Assembly: GCF_900545205.1 (NCBI RefSeq) | Contig: NZ_UQYC01000004.1 | Span: 1 to 43,209 of the forward strand | DNA: 43,209 nucleotides | Origin: an uncultured Veillonella sp. | Lineage (GTDB): Bacteria; Bacillota; Negativicutes; Veillonellales; Veillonellaceae | Reading direction: 5' to 3' | The notes under the pieces: model-generated | What the model was told of the DNA's origin: nothing | The model's input: only the letters and a program-made list of their open reading frames with translations | Database searches by the model: none | Program-made: the position numbers and the translations under genes | Part shown: positions 8,210 through 16,786 of the stretch, one piece after another | How positions within the stretch are numbered: position 1 is the first letter of the stretch | Layout: the number at the start of each line of letters is the position of its first letter

Positions 8210-8263
8210 AGTACCAGTTGTTTTGTTTGTAAATTTCAAAGAGTTTTATTAAGAGGAGGAACT

Positions 8264-9172
8264 ATGTTTCGTAAATTCGGACGCTATAAACGTTCGCTAC
8301 TTACAGTACTAGGTGTACTATTGGCATCTACACTTGCTACAGCAAGTGCGGCCACAATTAATATGAGTCAATTAACATCCAATAGGACTCAACCGGTTGT
8401 TATTAACTCTGTGCAATCCAATGTAGATACAACTACACCTACATTACAATCCGATAATAATGGTCAACCTATTTTGAAGGTTGCCAACACACCGGTTTCT
8501 ACTCCAGTTGTAGGAACACCTGAAAAAGCGACGATCAACACATCTAATTCTAATTATGATGGTCATTTAGATAATTTCCCTAGTCGCAAAGTAACAATCG
8601 TAGTACCTGCCAAGTTGCGCAATGAAAATACAGCACAATTTGGTCGTTACATGACAGATCGTCTATCTAACACACTTAAATATCCGTACTACGATACAGC
8701 AATCGTAAGTACTAATACGCCAACAGCAGAAATTAGAGCTGTTGACCTTGCACAAATTGCATCTGCGCAGAACTCTGAAATTGTTATCATGCCTGTACCA
8801 TTGCAAGATGTATACGTACAAATCAATGGTGTAAATAGCCCATACGCATATAACAATGATGATCGCGAAATGTACATTGCAGCAAAAGTTAATGCATTGT
8901 TATATTACTACGATGTGAATGATCAAGTTATTCACACTGTACGCAGTGGATTCAATCAAACAGATGATTCCTTAACAATGCCAACACATAAGGCTGTATG
9001 GAATAAAGTTATGACTGTATTACTTGATAAATTACCGTATAAACGCATTCCAACAGACCGTGACCGCTATCAAGCGCCTGGCATCAACTCTGAATCTCCA
9101 GTTGTACTTGACTTCCAAGTAGAACAACCTAGAAATACTGCTTACTCCTTAAAAGGTGTTAGTGTATTATAA
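8264..9172 (+). CDS. Secreted protein of unknown function
   Basis: This 302-residue protein begins with a Sec signal peptide: basic residues to 10 (RKFGRYKR), a hydrophobic stretch (LLTVLGVLLASTLATA) and probable cleavage after ASA near residue 29. The mature part has a Thr/Asn-rich, low-complexity N-terminal segment to about residue 90. A compact domain (about 100-280) follows, with VVPAKLRNENTAQFGRYMT and EIVIMPVPLQDVYV. I recognise no catalytic motif. It is probably periplasmic or outer-membrane associated in a diderm host. A strong AGGAGG site precedes the ATG. Confidence 0.8.
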   Translation: MFRKFGRYKRSLLTVLGVLLASTLATASAATINMSQLTSNRTQPVVINSVQSNVDTTTPTLQSDNNGQPILKVANTPVSTPVVGTPEKATINTSNSNYDGHLDNFPSRKVTIVVPAKLRNENTAQFGRYMTDRLSNTLKYPYYDTAIVSTNTPTAEIRAVDLAQIASAQNSEIVIMPVPLQDVYVQINGVNSPYAYNNDDREMYIAAKVNALLYYYDVNDQVIHTVRSGFNQTDDSLTMPTHKAVWNKVMTVLLDKLPYKRIPTDRDRYQAPGINSESPVVLDFQVEQPRNTAYSLKGVSVL

Positions 9173-9184
9173 GAGACAATAAAG

Positions 9185-9217
9185 AAGACCGTTAAGCAAT
9201 TGCTTAACGGTCTTTTG
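9185..9217. terminator. Bidirectional terminator between convergent secreted-protein genes
   Basis: The perfect 15-bp palindromic arms AAGACCGTTAAGCAA and TTGCTTAACGGTCTT meet without a loop base. They are followed by TTTT rightward and a T-rich run leftward. Confidence 0.85.
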
Positions 9218-9243
9218 GTATTCACCTATTAACGATACATAAC

Positions 9244-9600
9244 TTAGTGAATCAAGCCGATTAATCTAAGTTGATGCTCTGTAAAACCAGCATTTCTTAA
9301 AAGTGCAGTAAATGAACTACGGAAGGAATCAGATAAATCGCTTACGTAATAAATTGAATCATCATCTTTTGCACTTGCTGTACTTGTATTAGTAGTCACA
9401 GCATATTTAGCATTATCAGCTTCATTTTGTTTAACCATGTTAGCTCTAAAAGCATCATTTGTAGGAGTTTCTACTGGTGGACGAACCGAGTCAGTATATT
9501 TATAACCATAAGATGCGTCTACATGTGTTCCTAGTGTAGATGCACCAAAACAGCATGCTAATACAGCAAAAGCAATGAAAGATTTTTTTGATACGTTCAT
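9244..9600 (-). CDS. Small secreted protein of unknown function
   Basis: This 118-residue protein starts MNVSKKSFIAFAVLACCFGA, a typical signal peptide with probable cleavage after HVDA near residue 29. The two cysteines inside the hydrophobic segment do not form a convincing lipobox. The short mature part (about 90 residues) is polar and shows no known motif. The ATG follows a GGAGG site. A 19-bp palindrome lies in its leader, suggesting that this gene is individually regulated. It converges with the larger secreted-protein gene on one terminator. Confidence 0.7.
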   Translation of the reverse strand: MNVSKKSFIAFAVLACCFGASTLGTHVDASYGYKYTDSVRPPVETPTNDAFRANMVKQNEADNAKYAVTTNTSTASAKDDDSIYYVSDLSDSFRSSFTALLRNAGFTEHQLRLIGLIH

Positions 9601-9627
9601 TAGAAAACCTCCAAATTAACACAATAA

Positions 9628-9659
9628 GTCATTAAATTTAAATGACAAATTTTAGTATA
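9628..9659 (-). promoter_or_regulatory. Promoter with 19-bp palindrome for the small secreted protein
   Basis: GTCATT-AAATTTA-AATGAC (9628-9646) is a near-perfect 19-bp dyad with one mismatched pair. It lies just downstream of a minus-strand TATACT -10 element (9654-9659), at the expected transcription start, as for a repressor operator. Confidence 0.5.
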
Positions 9660-9717
9660 AGCAGATGACCTTAATGTTAGATGAGTGTTTCCTATAAACA
9701 AAATGAAATTCTATAGA

Positions 9718-9746
9718 AAAAGGCTAGCCCTATGGCTAGCCTTTTA
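9718..9746 (-). terminator. Terminator of the ATP synthase operon
   Basis: AAAAGGCTAGCC (9718-9729) and GGCTAGCCTTTT (9734-9745) form a 12-bp stem. On the minus strand a T run follows, just after the atpC stop. Confidence 0.88.
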
Positions 9747-9748
9747 CT

Positions 9749-10156
9749 TTATAGTTGTTTAGTTACATGCAAGCGCAATAATGCACGTTGCAATGCTGCT
9801 TCTGCGCGTTCTACATCGATATCTGGTGTAGGATTAGATAACCGGCCTTCTGCACGTTCTTTAGCTCGACGAGCACGTTCCACATCAATAGATGATGGAT
9901 CTTGGCAATCTGGAGTTACAATACTCACCTTATTATGTTCAATTTCACAGAAGCCACCAAATACGGCAAGTTCACGAGATGTTCCATCTGGTTGATCTAT
10001 GCGTAATGGCGCTAAATCTAATGCGATAATCATAGGTGCATGATTTGGCAAAACACCAAATTGACCATCGATGGCTTTGCCTACAAAGAATGTAGACTTG
10101 CCTTCAAAGACAATCGCATCAGGTGTGATGATCTGTAGGGACATAGGTTCCGCCAT
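9749..10156 (-). CDS. atpC: F1Fo ATP synthase subunit epsilon
   Basis: This 135-residue central-stalk subunit has the N-terminal beta-sandwich (residues 1-85, with FGVLPNHAPMIIAL) and a C-terminal two-helix segment rich in Arg, Glu and Ala (about 90-133) that can inhibit ATP hydrolysis. It is the last gene of the atp operon, 3 bases after the atpD stop and just before the terminator. Confidence 0.95.
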   Translation of the reverse strand: MAEPMSLQIITPDAIVFEGKSTFFVGKAIDGQFGVLPNHAPMIIALDLAPLRIDQPDGTSRELAVFGGFCEIEHNKVSIVTPDCQDPSSIDVERARRAKERAEGRLSNPTPDIDVERAEAALQRALLRLHVTKQL

Positions 10157-10159
10157 GGA

Positions 10160-11584
10160 TTATTCCCCCTTCTCTTGCATTTCCTTTGCTTTTTGAACGG
10201 CTTCATCAATGGTACCAACCATGTAGAATGCACCTTCCGGTAAATCGTCATGTTTACCATCAAGGATTTCTCTAAAGCCTCTCAATGTTTCGGACAATGG
10301 TACGTATTTACCAGGAGAACCTGTAAACACTTCGGCTACGAAGAATGGTTGACTCAAGAAACGTTGAATCTTACGAGCACGAGATACAGTCAATTTATCT
10401 TCGTCAGACAATTCTTCCATACCAAGGATTGCGATAATATCTTGAAGATCGCGGTATTTTTGCAATACTTCTTGTACGCCACGAGCTACTGTATAATGTT
10501 CTTCGCCAAGTACATGTGGGTCCAAAATACGGCTTGTAGAATCAAGTGGATCTACGGCAGGATAAATACCAAGTTCCGCGATGGAACGAGACAATACTGT
10601 TGTTGCATCCAAGTGAGCAAATGTTGCTGCTGGAGCAGGGTCAGTCAAGTCATCGGCTGGTACATATACAGCTTGTACGGAAGTAATGGAACCTTCTTTT
10701 GTAGATGTAATACGTTCTTGTAATGCACCTACGTCATTAGCCAATGTAGGTTGGTAACCTACGGCAGATGGCATACGACCTAAGAGGGCAGATACTTCGG
10801 AACCCGCTTGAATAAAGCGGAAGATGTTATCGATAAACAAGAGCACGTCTTGTTTCTTCACATCACGGAAGTATTCAGCCATTGTAAGGCCTGTAAGACC
10901 TACGCGCATACGAGCCCCAGGTGGCTCATTCATTTGGCCATATACGAGGGCCGTTTTATTGATAACGCCGGATTCTTTCATTTCATTCCACAAGTCGTTA
11001 CCTTCACGAGTACGTTCGCCTACGCCGGAGAATACGGAGTAACCACCGTGCTCTGTAGCAACATTGTGAATCAATTCCATGATTAATACGGTTTTACCTA
11101 CGCCGGCACCACCGAAGAGGCCAATTTTACCACCTTTTACGTAAGGAGCGATAAGGTCAACAACCTTAATACCTGTTTCCAAGATTTGTGTATCTGGAGA
11201 AAGGTCATCAAATTTAGGTGCTGGACGATGAATAGGCCATTTTTCGTCAGCTACAACTGGAGCTGGATCATGGTCTACAGTTTCACCCAATACGTTAAAG
11301 ATACGACCCAATACACCTTCACCTACAGGAACGGCAATTGCAGCACCAGTATCTTCAGCATCCATATTACGGGTCATACCGTCAGTAGAGCTCATTGCAA
11401 CGCAACGTACAGTATCATCACCTAAGTGTTGCATAACCTCTACTACAATTTTTTGTCTATCATGTGCCTTATGATCATGGTAGATGTTGATGGCGTTGTA
11501 GATGCTTGGCAAATGACCAGCATCGAAGCGCACGTCTACAACTGGGCCAATGACCTGCACAACTTTACCAATATTATTACTCAT
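10160..11584 (-). CDS. atpD: F1Fo ATP synthase subunit beta (catalytic)
   Basis: This 474-residue catalytic subunit carries the Walker A motif GGAGVGKT near residue 158, the catalytic GERTREG segment, the Walker B LLFIDNIFRF and the DELSEED-like sequence MEELSDEDK. The length is normal for bacterial beta. The site AAGGAG lies about nine bases upstream of the ATG. It sits between atpG and atpC as in the canonical operon. Confidence 0.98.
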   Translation of the reverse strand: MSNNIGKVVQVIGPVVDVRFDAGHLPSIYNAINIYHDHKAHDRQKIVVEVMQHLGDDTVRCVAMSSTDGMTRNMDAEDTGAAIAVPVGEGVLGRIFNVLGETVDHDPAPVVADEKWPIHRPAPKFDDLSPDTQILETGIKVVDLIAPYVKGGKIGLFGGAGVGKTVLIMELIHNVATEHGGYSVFSGVGERTREGNDLWNEMKESGVINKTALVYGQMNEPPGARMRVGLTGLTMAEYFRDVKKQDVLLFIDNIFRFIQAGSEVSALLGRMPSAVGYQPTLANDVGALQERITSTKEGSITSVQAVYVPADDLTDPAPAATFAHLDATTVLSRSIAELGIYPAVDPLDSTSRILDPHVLGEEHYTVARGVQEVLQKYRDLQDIIAILGMEELSDEDKLTVSRARKIQRFLSQPFFVAEVFTGSPGKYVPLSETLRGFREILDGKHDDLPEGAFYMVGTIDEAVQKAKEMQEKGE

Positions 11585-11602
11585 CGACAGATGTCTCCTT
11601 AT

Positions 11603-12457
11603 TTATTGCAAGGCATTAGCGCCACCAACGATTTCAGAAATTTCGTTTGTAATGCTAGATTGACGTAACTTGTTATATTCAAGCCCCAAGGAATCAATGA
11701 GTTCCCCTGCATTGTCTGTAGCAGATGTCATGGCTGTCATGCGAGCACCAAGTTCACTTGCTGCAGATTGCAACAATCCATTATAAACAGTAATTTCTAA
11801 ATATTTTGGTAGCAACGCCTCCAAGACAGATACAGCGGAAGGCATAAAGTCATATTCTTCCCCTTTTACCTCATCTTGTGGTTGCTCTATTGGCAACAAG
11901 CGCTCAGCCTGTGCAATTTGCGTCATAGAATTTACAAAACGTGTATATATCATGATGACTTCGTCAACTTCATGACTTTCGTATAGTGAAAGTGCTTCAT
12001 GCATAATGGCACGCGCATGTTCATAGGAAGGTTTATCAGAGAAGCCCGCATAGGACTTATCGATATGAATTCCTCTGGATTTCATGCTGTCTCTTGGCTT
12101 TTTACCAGCCGTGATAACACGATATGTATCGGAAGATTTGCCATGCAATTGCTCCATAGCAAATTTCAATACATTAGACGAGAATGCCCCTGCAAGGCCC
12201 TTATCAGCACCTATTACAACATAGCATGTGCGTTTTATAGGACGTACCTCTAGTAAAGGACTGCTAAAGCCTTCTAAATCACTATTAGACATATGACGCA
12301 AGATTTGCCCAATTTTTTCTGCGTAAGGACGTGTAGATTCCGCTTTTGTTTGTGCCCTACGAAGACGAGCTGAAGCAACCATCTTCATCGCTTTTGTAAT
12401 TTGTTGCGTATTGGTAACACTTTTTATGCGTTTTCGCAAATCTTGTGCACTAGCCAT
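11603..12457 (-). CDS. atpG: F1Fo ATP synthase subunit gamma
   Basis: This 284-residue central rotor shaft has the conserved N-terminal helix (DLRKRIKSVTNTQQITKAMKMV) and the C-terminal helix with MTSATDNAGELI and RQSSITNEISEIV. The middle domain holds VVIGADKGLAGAFSSNV. It is encoded three bases after the stop of atpA, so translation is probably coupled. Confidence 0.97.
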   Translation of the reverse strand: MASAQDLRKRIKSVTNTQQITKAMKMVASARLRRAQTKAESTRPYAEKIGQILRHMSNSDLEGFSSPLLEVRPIKRTCYVVIGADKGLAGAFSSNVLKFAMEQLHGKSSDTYRVITAGKKPRDSMKSRGIHIDKSYAGFSDKPSYEHARAIMHEALSLYESHEVDEVIMIYTRFVNSMTQIAQAERLLPIEQPQDEVKGEEYDFMPSAVSVLEALLPKYLEITVYNGLLQSAASELGARMTAMTSATDNAGELIDSLGLEYNKLRQSSITNEISEIVGGANALQ

Positions 12458-12460
12458 ACA

Positions 12461-13999
12461 TTACGCCTCCTTATGAGACACTAATGTATGCGTAGAACCA
12501 AATGCTTCTACACATTCTGGGATTGCTTGCTTCAATAGATTTTCAGTATCTTCATCAATTTTCTTAGACGTTTCAATATTCGTGATAATTTCAGGATAGT
12601 TAGCTTTCACAAAACGTAAAAGTTCAGATTCAAATGATAATACATCAGCTACTTGAATATTAGCTAAGTATCCTTTTGTACCAGCGTAAAGATTGATAAC
12701 CATTTCTGCTACGCTCATAGGTTCATATTGACCTTGTTTTAACATTTCAGTCAAACGTTCACCGCGGTCTAATTGTGCTTTAGTAGCCGCATCAAGATCA
12801 GAACCGAACTGTGCGAAGGCTGCCAATTCACGATATTGTGCAAGGTCCAAACGCAATTGGCCTGCTACTTGTTTCATCGCTTTAGTTTGTGCACTACCAC
12901 CTACACGGGATACGGACAAACCTACGTCAACAGCTGGACGGATACCAGAGTAGAACATATCTGTCCCCAAGAAAATTTGACCATCAGTGATGGAGATTAC
13001 GTTTGTTGGGATGTATGCAGATACGTCACCGGCTTGTGTTTCAATGATTGGCAACGCTGTAATAGAACCACCGCCAAGTTCTGGTGAAAGTTTAGCAGCA
13101 CGTTCTAATAGGCGGCTGTGTAAGTAGAATACGTCGCCTGGATACGCTTCACGCCCTGGTGGACGGCGTAATAATAGAGACATAGCACGGTAAGCAGCTG
13201 CTTGCTTAGTTAAGTCATCATATACGCAAAGTACATGTTTGCCTTTGTACATGAAGTATTCACCCATAGCAACCCCTGCATACGGAGCAATGTATTGTAA
13301 TGGAGCACCTGTAGAAGCACTAGCAGAAACGACGATTGTATAATCCAACGCACCTGTTTCTTCTAATTTTTGTACTACACGAGCTACGGTAGATTCTTTT
13401 TGACCAATAGCTACATAGATACAAATAACATCTTTACCTTTTTGGTTGATGATTGTATCAAGAGCGATTGCAGTTTTACCAGTACCACGGTCACCAATGA
13501 TGAGCTCACGTTGGCCACGGCCAATTGGTACCATTGCATCAATGGCTTTCAAACCAGTTTGCAAAGGTTCATTTACGGATTGACGATCCGCAATACCAGG
13601 AGCTGGATGTTCTACAGGACGACGTTCTGTCGCTTGAATAGCACCCTTACCATCGATAGGCTGACCCAACGGATTTACTACACGACCAATAAGTGCATCA
13701 CCTACTGGTACGTCCATAATTTTGCCAGTACGGCGTACTTGGTCACCTTCTTTAATCAAGAAGTCATCACCCAATAGTACGGCACCAACATTATCTAATT
13801 CTAAGTTCAAAACCAAGCCATATACGCCGTGTGGTAACTCTAACAACTCACCGGCCATGGCTCTTTCAAGACCATAAATATGGGCGATGCCATCCCCTAC
13901 GTCGAGAACAGTACCCACGTCATCGACATTGAGGTCAACATCATAGTCCTGAATCTGCTGTTTGATTATAGCAGTGATTTCTTCAGGCTTCATTTTCAT
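12461..13999 (-). CDS. atpA: F1Fo ATP synthase subunit alpha
   Basis: This 512-residue non-catalytic nucleotide-binding subunit is of normal length. The P loop at residues 169-176 reads GDRGTGKT. In most bacterial alpha subunits position 172 is Gln, so Gly here is a notable substitution close to the beta subunit. The regulatory GQRE segment precedes the P loop, and SVSRVGGSAQ is present. The ATG at 13997-13999 is preceded only by a weak GGGT site; an in-frame second ATG lies two codons later. Confidence 0.97.
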   Translation of the reverse strand: MKMKPEEITAIIKQQIQDYDVDLNVDDVGTVLDVGDGIAHIYGLERAMAGELLELPHGVYGLVLNLELDNVGAVLLGDDFLIKEGDQVRRTGKIMDVPVGDALIGRVVNPLGQPIDGKGAIQATERRPVEHPAPGIADRQSVNEPLQTGLKAIDAMVPIGRGQRELIIGDRGTGKTAIALDTIINQKGKDVICIYVAIGQKESTVARVVQKLEETGALDYTIVVSASASTGAPLQYIAPYAGVAMGEYFMYKGKHVLCVYDDLTKQAAAYRAMSLLLRRPPGREAYPGDVFYLHSRLLERAAKLSPELGGGSITALPIIETQAGDVSAYIPTNVISITDGQIFLGTDMFYSGIRPAVDVGLSVSRVGGSAQTKAMKQVAGQLRLDLAQYRELAAFAQFGSDLDAATKAQLDRGERLTEMLKQGQYEPMSVAEMVINLYAGTKGYLANIQVADVLSFESELLRFVKANYPEIITNIETSKKIDEDTENLLKQAIPECVEAFGSTHTLVSHKEA

Positions 14000-14015
14000 A
14001 TATACCCATTCACCC

Positions 14016-14567
14016 CTATCTAATAGAGTTCGTTCTTAATAAAGATTTTTCTAATTCTTGCAAGCGACGAGATACAGAGCCATCAATGCGTTTATCCCCT
14101 ACTTGAATGATAATACCACCCATAATGGAAGGATCTTGACGCACGGATAGAATAACATCTTTGCCCGTTACCTCTCGTAATTTAGCTTGTACAGATGCTT
14201 CTATATCAGCTGTGATTGGTTCTGCTACAGTGACAGTAGCTTCTAGAATACCACGAGCTTCGCGTGATTTCTTAATAAATGCCGCAATAGTCTGCTTTAT
14301 ATAGCGATCACGACCACGTTTAATCATCACATAAATAAAATGCAAAGCAACCTTATCGAGACTAGATTCAAAAATTTTACCAATCAGCTTAATCTTTGCA
14401 TCTTCTGTAACAGTTGGATTTTCAAGGAATGAGCTTAATTCAGGTTGCTCATCCATTACAGATGCTACATAGCCTAATTGCTCCTCCATGAGATCCAACT
14501 TATTTTGTTCTTGAGCTAATTCAAACATAGCTGAACTGTATTTATCTGCTACAATTTCTATGCTCAT
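14016..14567 (-). CDS. atpH: F1Fo ATP synthase subunit delta
   Basis: This 183-residue peripheral-stalk subunit (OSCP homologue) links the b subunits to the top of alpha3beta3. The N-terminal helical domain (ADKYSSAMFELAQEQNKLD) and the C-terminal signature SIMGGIIIQVGDKRIDGSV are typical. The start codon lies four bases after the atpF stop with only a weak ribosome binding site, so translation is probably coupled to atpF. Confidence 0.95.
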   Translation of the reverse strand: MSIEIVADKYSSAMFELAQEQNKLDLMEEQLGYVASVMDEQPELSSFLENPTVTEDAKIKLIGKIFESSLDKVALHFIYVMIKRGRDRYIKQTIAAFIKKSREARGILEATVTVAEPITADIEASVQAKLREVTGKDVILSVRQDPSIMGGIIIQVGDKRIDGSVSRRLQELEKSLLRTNSIR

Positions 14568-14571
14568 CGTA

Positions 14572-15069
14572 TCACAACCCTATCGTTTTACTATCAAGTT
14601 GACGAATAGCGTCTTCGATCAATTTCGTATTAGTTTCGCTGTTCATATCTTTAGCAACAACTTTACCAGCCATAGCTACAGATAAGGAAACAACTTCATT
14701 GCGCAAGCTGTTCATAGCACGATCACGTTCAATGGCAATATCTTGACGAGCACGATTTTTTTCTTGTTCAATTTGCTCGCGAGCTGTTGCTAATTGTTCA
14801 CGTGTTGTATTTTCTGCTTCTTGAATTGCTTTTTCAACAATTTTTTGTGCCTCTACACGAGCATTAGAAATTTGAGCTGCATAATCAGCTTTAAATTCCT
14901 CTGCTTCTGCACGAGCTTTTTCTGCAGCTTCTAAGTCTTTAGCAATTCGTTCTTTACGTTCTGTCATCATAGCCAATAATGGTTTATATGCAAAACGAGC
15001 CAATAGCCAAACTAATATAAAAAAGTTCAACATTTGAGCAAGAATCGTTCCAAGGCTTAAGTCAACCAA
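14572..15069 (-). CDS. atpF: F1Fo ATP synthase subunit b
   Basis: This 165-residue stator subunit has one N-terminal membrane helix (about residues 6-25, ILAQMLNFFILVWLLARFAY). A long charged coiled-coil helix follows (about 38-150, rich in Glu, Ala, Arg and Lys). The start is TTG at 15067-15069, chosen because GAGGAGG lies seven bases upstream and the membrane helix then has the normal offset. Alternative ATG codons would cut into the helix. Confidence 0.95.
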   Translation of the reverse strand: MVDLSLGTILAQMLNFFILVWLLARFAYKPLLAMMTERKERIAKDLEAAEKARAEAEEFKADYAAQISNARVEAQKIVEKAIQEAENTTREQLATAREQIEQEKNRARQDIAIERDRAMNSLRNEVVSLSVAMAGKVVAKDMNSETNTKLIEDAIRQLDSKTIGL

Positions 15070-15087
15070 GGTTATTCCTCCTCGTTA

Positions 15088-15315
15088 TTATCTGAATAAC
15101 AAAATAAATGCTACTACTACACCGATGATAGGCATCGCTTCGATCAAACCAATCGCTACGAACATTGTAGACATCAATTGACCACGTAATTCTGGTTGGC
15201 GTGTAATACCTTCGATTACTTTGCTAGATACAAGACCATCACCGATACCTGCACCAATGGCACCACAACCTACTGCGATTGCTGCTGCTAATGCGAATAA
15301 ACCTTGAGCTTCCAT
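15088..15315 (-). CDS. atpE: F1Fo ATP synthase subunit c with two-carboxylate motif
   Basis: This 75-residue hairpin of two membrane helices forms the rotor ring. The polar loop RQPE is at 39-42 and the ion-carrying carboxylate is E59 in GLIEAMP. Aligning on RQPE, residue D26 (GIGDGL) sits where Na+-type rings have Gln32 and where Bacillus has Asn. D26 and E59 therefore resemble the two-carboxylate arrangement described for the Fusobacterium nucleatum c ring. The Ser/Thr after the glutamate and the Tyr needed for Na+ binding are replaced by Ala60, Met61 and Ile64, which favours protons. The ion used is uncertain. Confidence 0.96.
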   Translation of the reverse strand: MEAQGLFALAAAIAVGCGAIGAGIGDGLVSSKVIEGITRQPELRGQLMSTMFVAIGLIEAMPIIGVVVAFILLFR

Positions 15316-15338
15316 AATATATCCTCCATATAAAATAA

Positions 15339-16037
15339 TTAATGTTCCTCACTAAGAGCCATCCCCAAGTAGGAGGCAGTAAGAACTGTGAAAATAAAGG
15401 CTTGAATAATACCGATAAATAAACTAAAAGCAATCCAAACCCATGGTACAGGTACAAACCAAGGCAAGTTATACAATACTTCTAACAAAATTTCACCAGC
15501 TACGATATTGCCGAATAGACGGAAAGCAAGTGTAACTGGTTTTGCAATTTCCTCAAAAATATTAAGGATTAGCAAAGCCTTATAAGGTTGTACAAAATGA
15601 TTGAAATAGGATAAGCCTTTAACTTTAATCCCCATAACCCATACCACTAATGTGCTACATAGAGCTAATGCAATTGTAGTATTAATATCGGATGTTGGTG
15701 ATGTTAAAGCCTTAAACGTTGGCATTAAACCCAGTTCGTTCCCTACAAAAATAAATAAGAAAAACGTAAATAACAAGGAACTTACCATCGGCCAATGACG
15801 ACCCAAGTTCGGAGCTAGCTGCCCCTCTAAGCCTTCTAATATAGCTTCCACTATATTTTGCAAGCCTACAGGCACCAATTTACGTCCTCGGGTGGCCGAT
15901 ACTGTTACCAGTATTACAATAGCCATAGTAACCCATGTAGCAATCAAGGTATCAATATTAAATGTTAACCCCAACCACTGCACGACCTCATGGTGTCCCG
16001 CATGTAATTCCACGTTCTCAACCCCTTCCATAGTCAT
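15339..16037 (-). CDS. atpB: F1Fo ATP synthase subunit a
   Basis: This 232-residue stator channel subunit has five or six membrane helices. The essential arginine lies in LAFRLFGNIVAGEILLEVL (about residues 165-185). It faces the c ring carboxylate and carries ions across the membrane. The start at 16035-16037 has only a weak AAGG site; an ATG two codons later is possible. A promoter lies in the 174-bp gap upstream, separating it from atpI. Confidence 0.96.
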   Translation of the reverse strand: MTMEGVENVELHAGHHEVVQWLGLTFNIDTLIATWVTMAIVILVTVSATRGRKLVPVGLQNIVEAILEGLEGQLAPNLGRHWPMVSSLLFTFFLFIFVGNELGLMPTFKALTSPTSDINTTIALALCSTLVVWVMGIKVKGLSYFNHFVQPYKALLILNIFEEIAKPVTLAFRLFGNIVAGEILLEVLYNLPWFVPVPWVWIAFSLFIGIIQAFIFTVLTASYLGMALSEEH

Positions 16038-16106
16038 AATAAAAACCTTATATATTTACAATTAATATAAATATATTATATATGTATCATCATACATCGT
16101 TATAGA

Positions 16107-16135
16107 TATATAATCAACACTTACAAGGTAAACAA
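16107..16135 (-). promoter_or_regulatory. Internal promoter of atpB-C
   Basis: On the minus strand TTGTTT (16130-16135), a 17-bp spacer and TATATA (16107-16112) form a good vegetative promoter in the atpI-atpB gap. The structural genes can thus be transcribed apart from wecB-atpZ-atpI. A small dyad, ATGTAT (16082-16087) with ATACAT (16092-16097), follows near the start of the transcript. Confidence 0.6.
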
Positions 16136-16211
16136 TTCCAATTACTCATAATCACATTGTGTATAATGCATTATCGGTATACACCTATCATTCTTACTGC
16201 TACTTACGGGG

Positions 16212-16580
16212 TCAGAAATGCCGACTAAGCCACCAATACACCACATATAATGCCGGTTGTATGAGTGCAATACCTATAAACATGCTAACAGCTTCAACAC
16301 CAGGTATTTTTAATCCTAAGACGACCAAAGAGCCTACTAACATAAGACGCCATATCATCTGCCTGCGAGCTTTACGTACGGCTTTATAAGGGTCTCCTGA
16401 CACAATAGATTGTCCATGCAAAGCCAAGCTAAGCAAGTAGAGTACCATTATAAAAATGCCCCAAAGCCATCCCCATAGATACACTTCTAAGCCACATAAA
16501 ACTTGTATTATACCGCCTAAAAAGGCAATAAAAAAACAAGTTAGTAGCACACGCACTATGAATTTAATATATTGATTCAT
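16212..16580 (-). CDS. atpI: ATP synthase subunit I family protein
   Basis: This 122-residue protein has four hydrophobic segments (about 8-28, 34-52, 75-92, 97-117) with a short basic loop (RKARRQ) between the second and third. Sequence similarity to AtpI is weak by eye. Size, topology and position between atpZ and atpB make the assignment likely. AtpI helps c-ring assembly and, in some species, Mg2+ supply. The ATG follows a GAGGT site. Confidence 0.75.
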   Translation of the reverse strand: MNQYIKFIVRVLLTCFFIAFLGGIIQVLCGLEVYLWGWLWGIFIMVLYLLSLALHGQSIVSGDPYKAVRKARRQMIWRLMLVGSLVVLGLKIPGVEAVSMFIGIALIQPALYVVYWWLSRHF

Positions 16581-16590
16581 ATATACCTCA

Positions 16591-16785
16591 CTACTTAACT
16601 TGTTTATATAACATATAAAAGCCTGTTATAGCTCCAATAAGACCAAATATAACCATACATAATGGTTCAGTTCTAAACCAACCATCTAGTATATATCCAA
16701 TCCCAATAAAGCCACCTATACAGAAAACGAGTGTGAGCCCCGCCGATGTTGCCATGGCGAGGGCTTTCACAAGGTCCTTATCCAT
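16591..16785 (-). CDS. atpZ: AtpZ-like small membrane protein
   Basis: This 64-residue protein has two membrane helices (about 12-30 and 40-58) with GFIGIGYILDGW between them, the pattern of AtpZ (F0F1-ATPase assembly family). The ATG at 16783-16785 lies one base after the wecB stop. A TTG four codons upstream (16795-16797) overlaps the end of wecB and is the alternative start. No good Shine-Dalgarno sequence is seen for either, so translation is probably coupled to wecB. Confidence 0.75.
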   Translation of the reverse strand: MDKDLVKALAMATSAGLTLVFCIGGFIGIGYILDGWFRTEPLCMVIFGLIGAITGFYMLYKQVK

Positions 16786-16786
16786 A

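Noticed and set aside
10250..10723. A 157-codon rightward open frame inside atpD
   Set aside because: It is an antisense shadow of the ATP synthase beta gene: its composition is atypical of a protein and it has no ribosome binding site that would outweigh atpD.
15088..15315. Calling the ATP synthase Na+-dependent
   Set aside because: Although D26/E59 resembles a two-carboxylate motif, the Ser/Thr after the glutamate and the Tyr ligand are missing, so sodium use is not supported.
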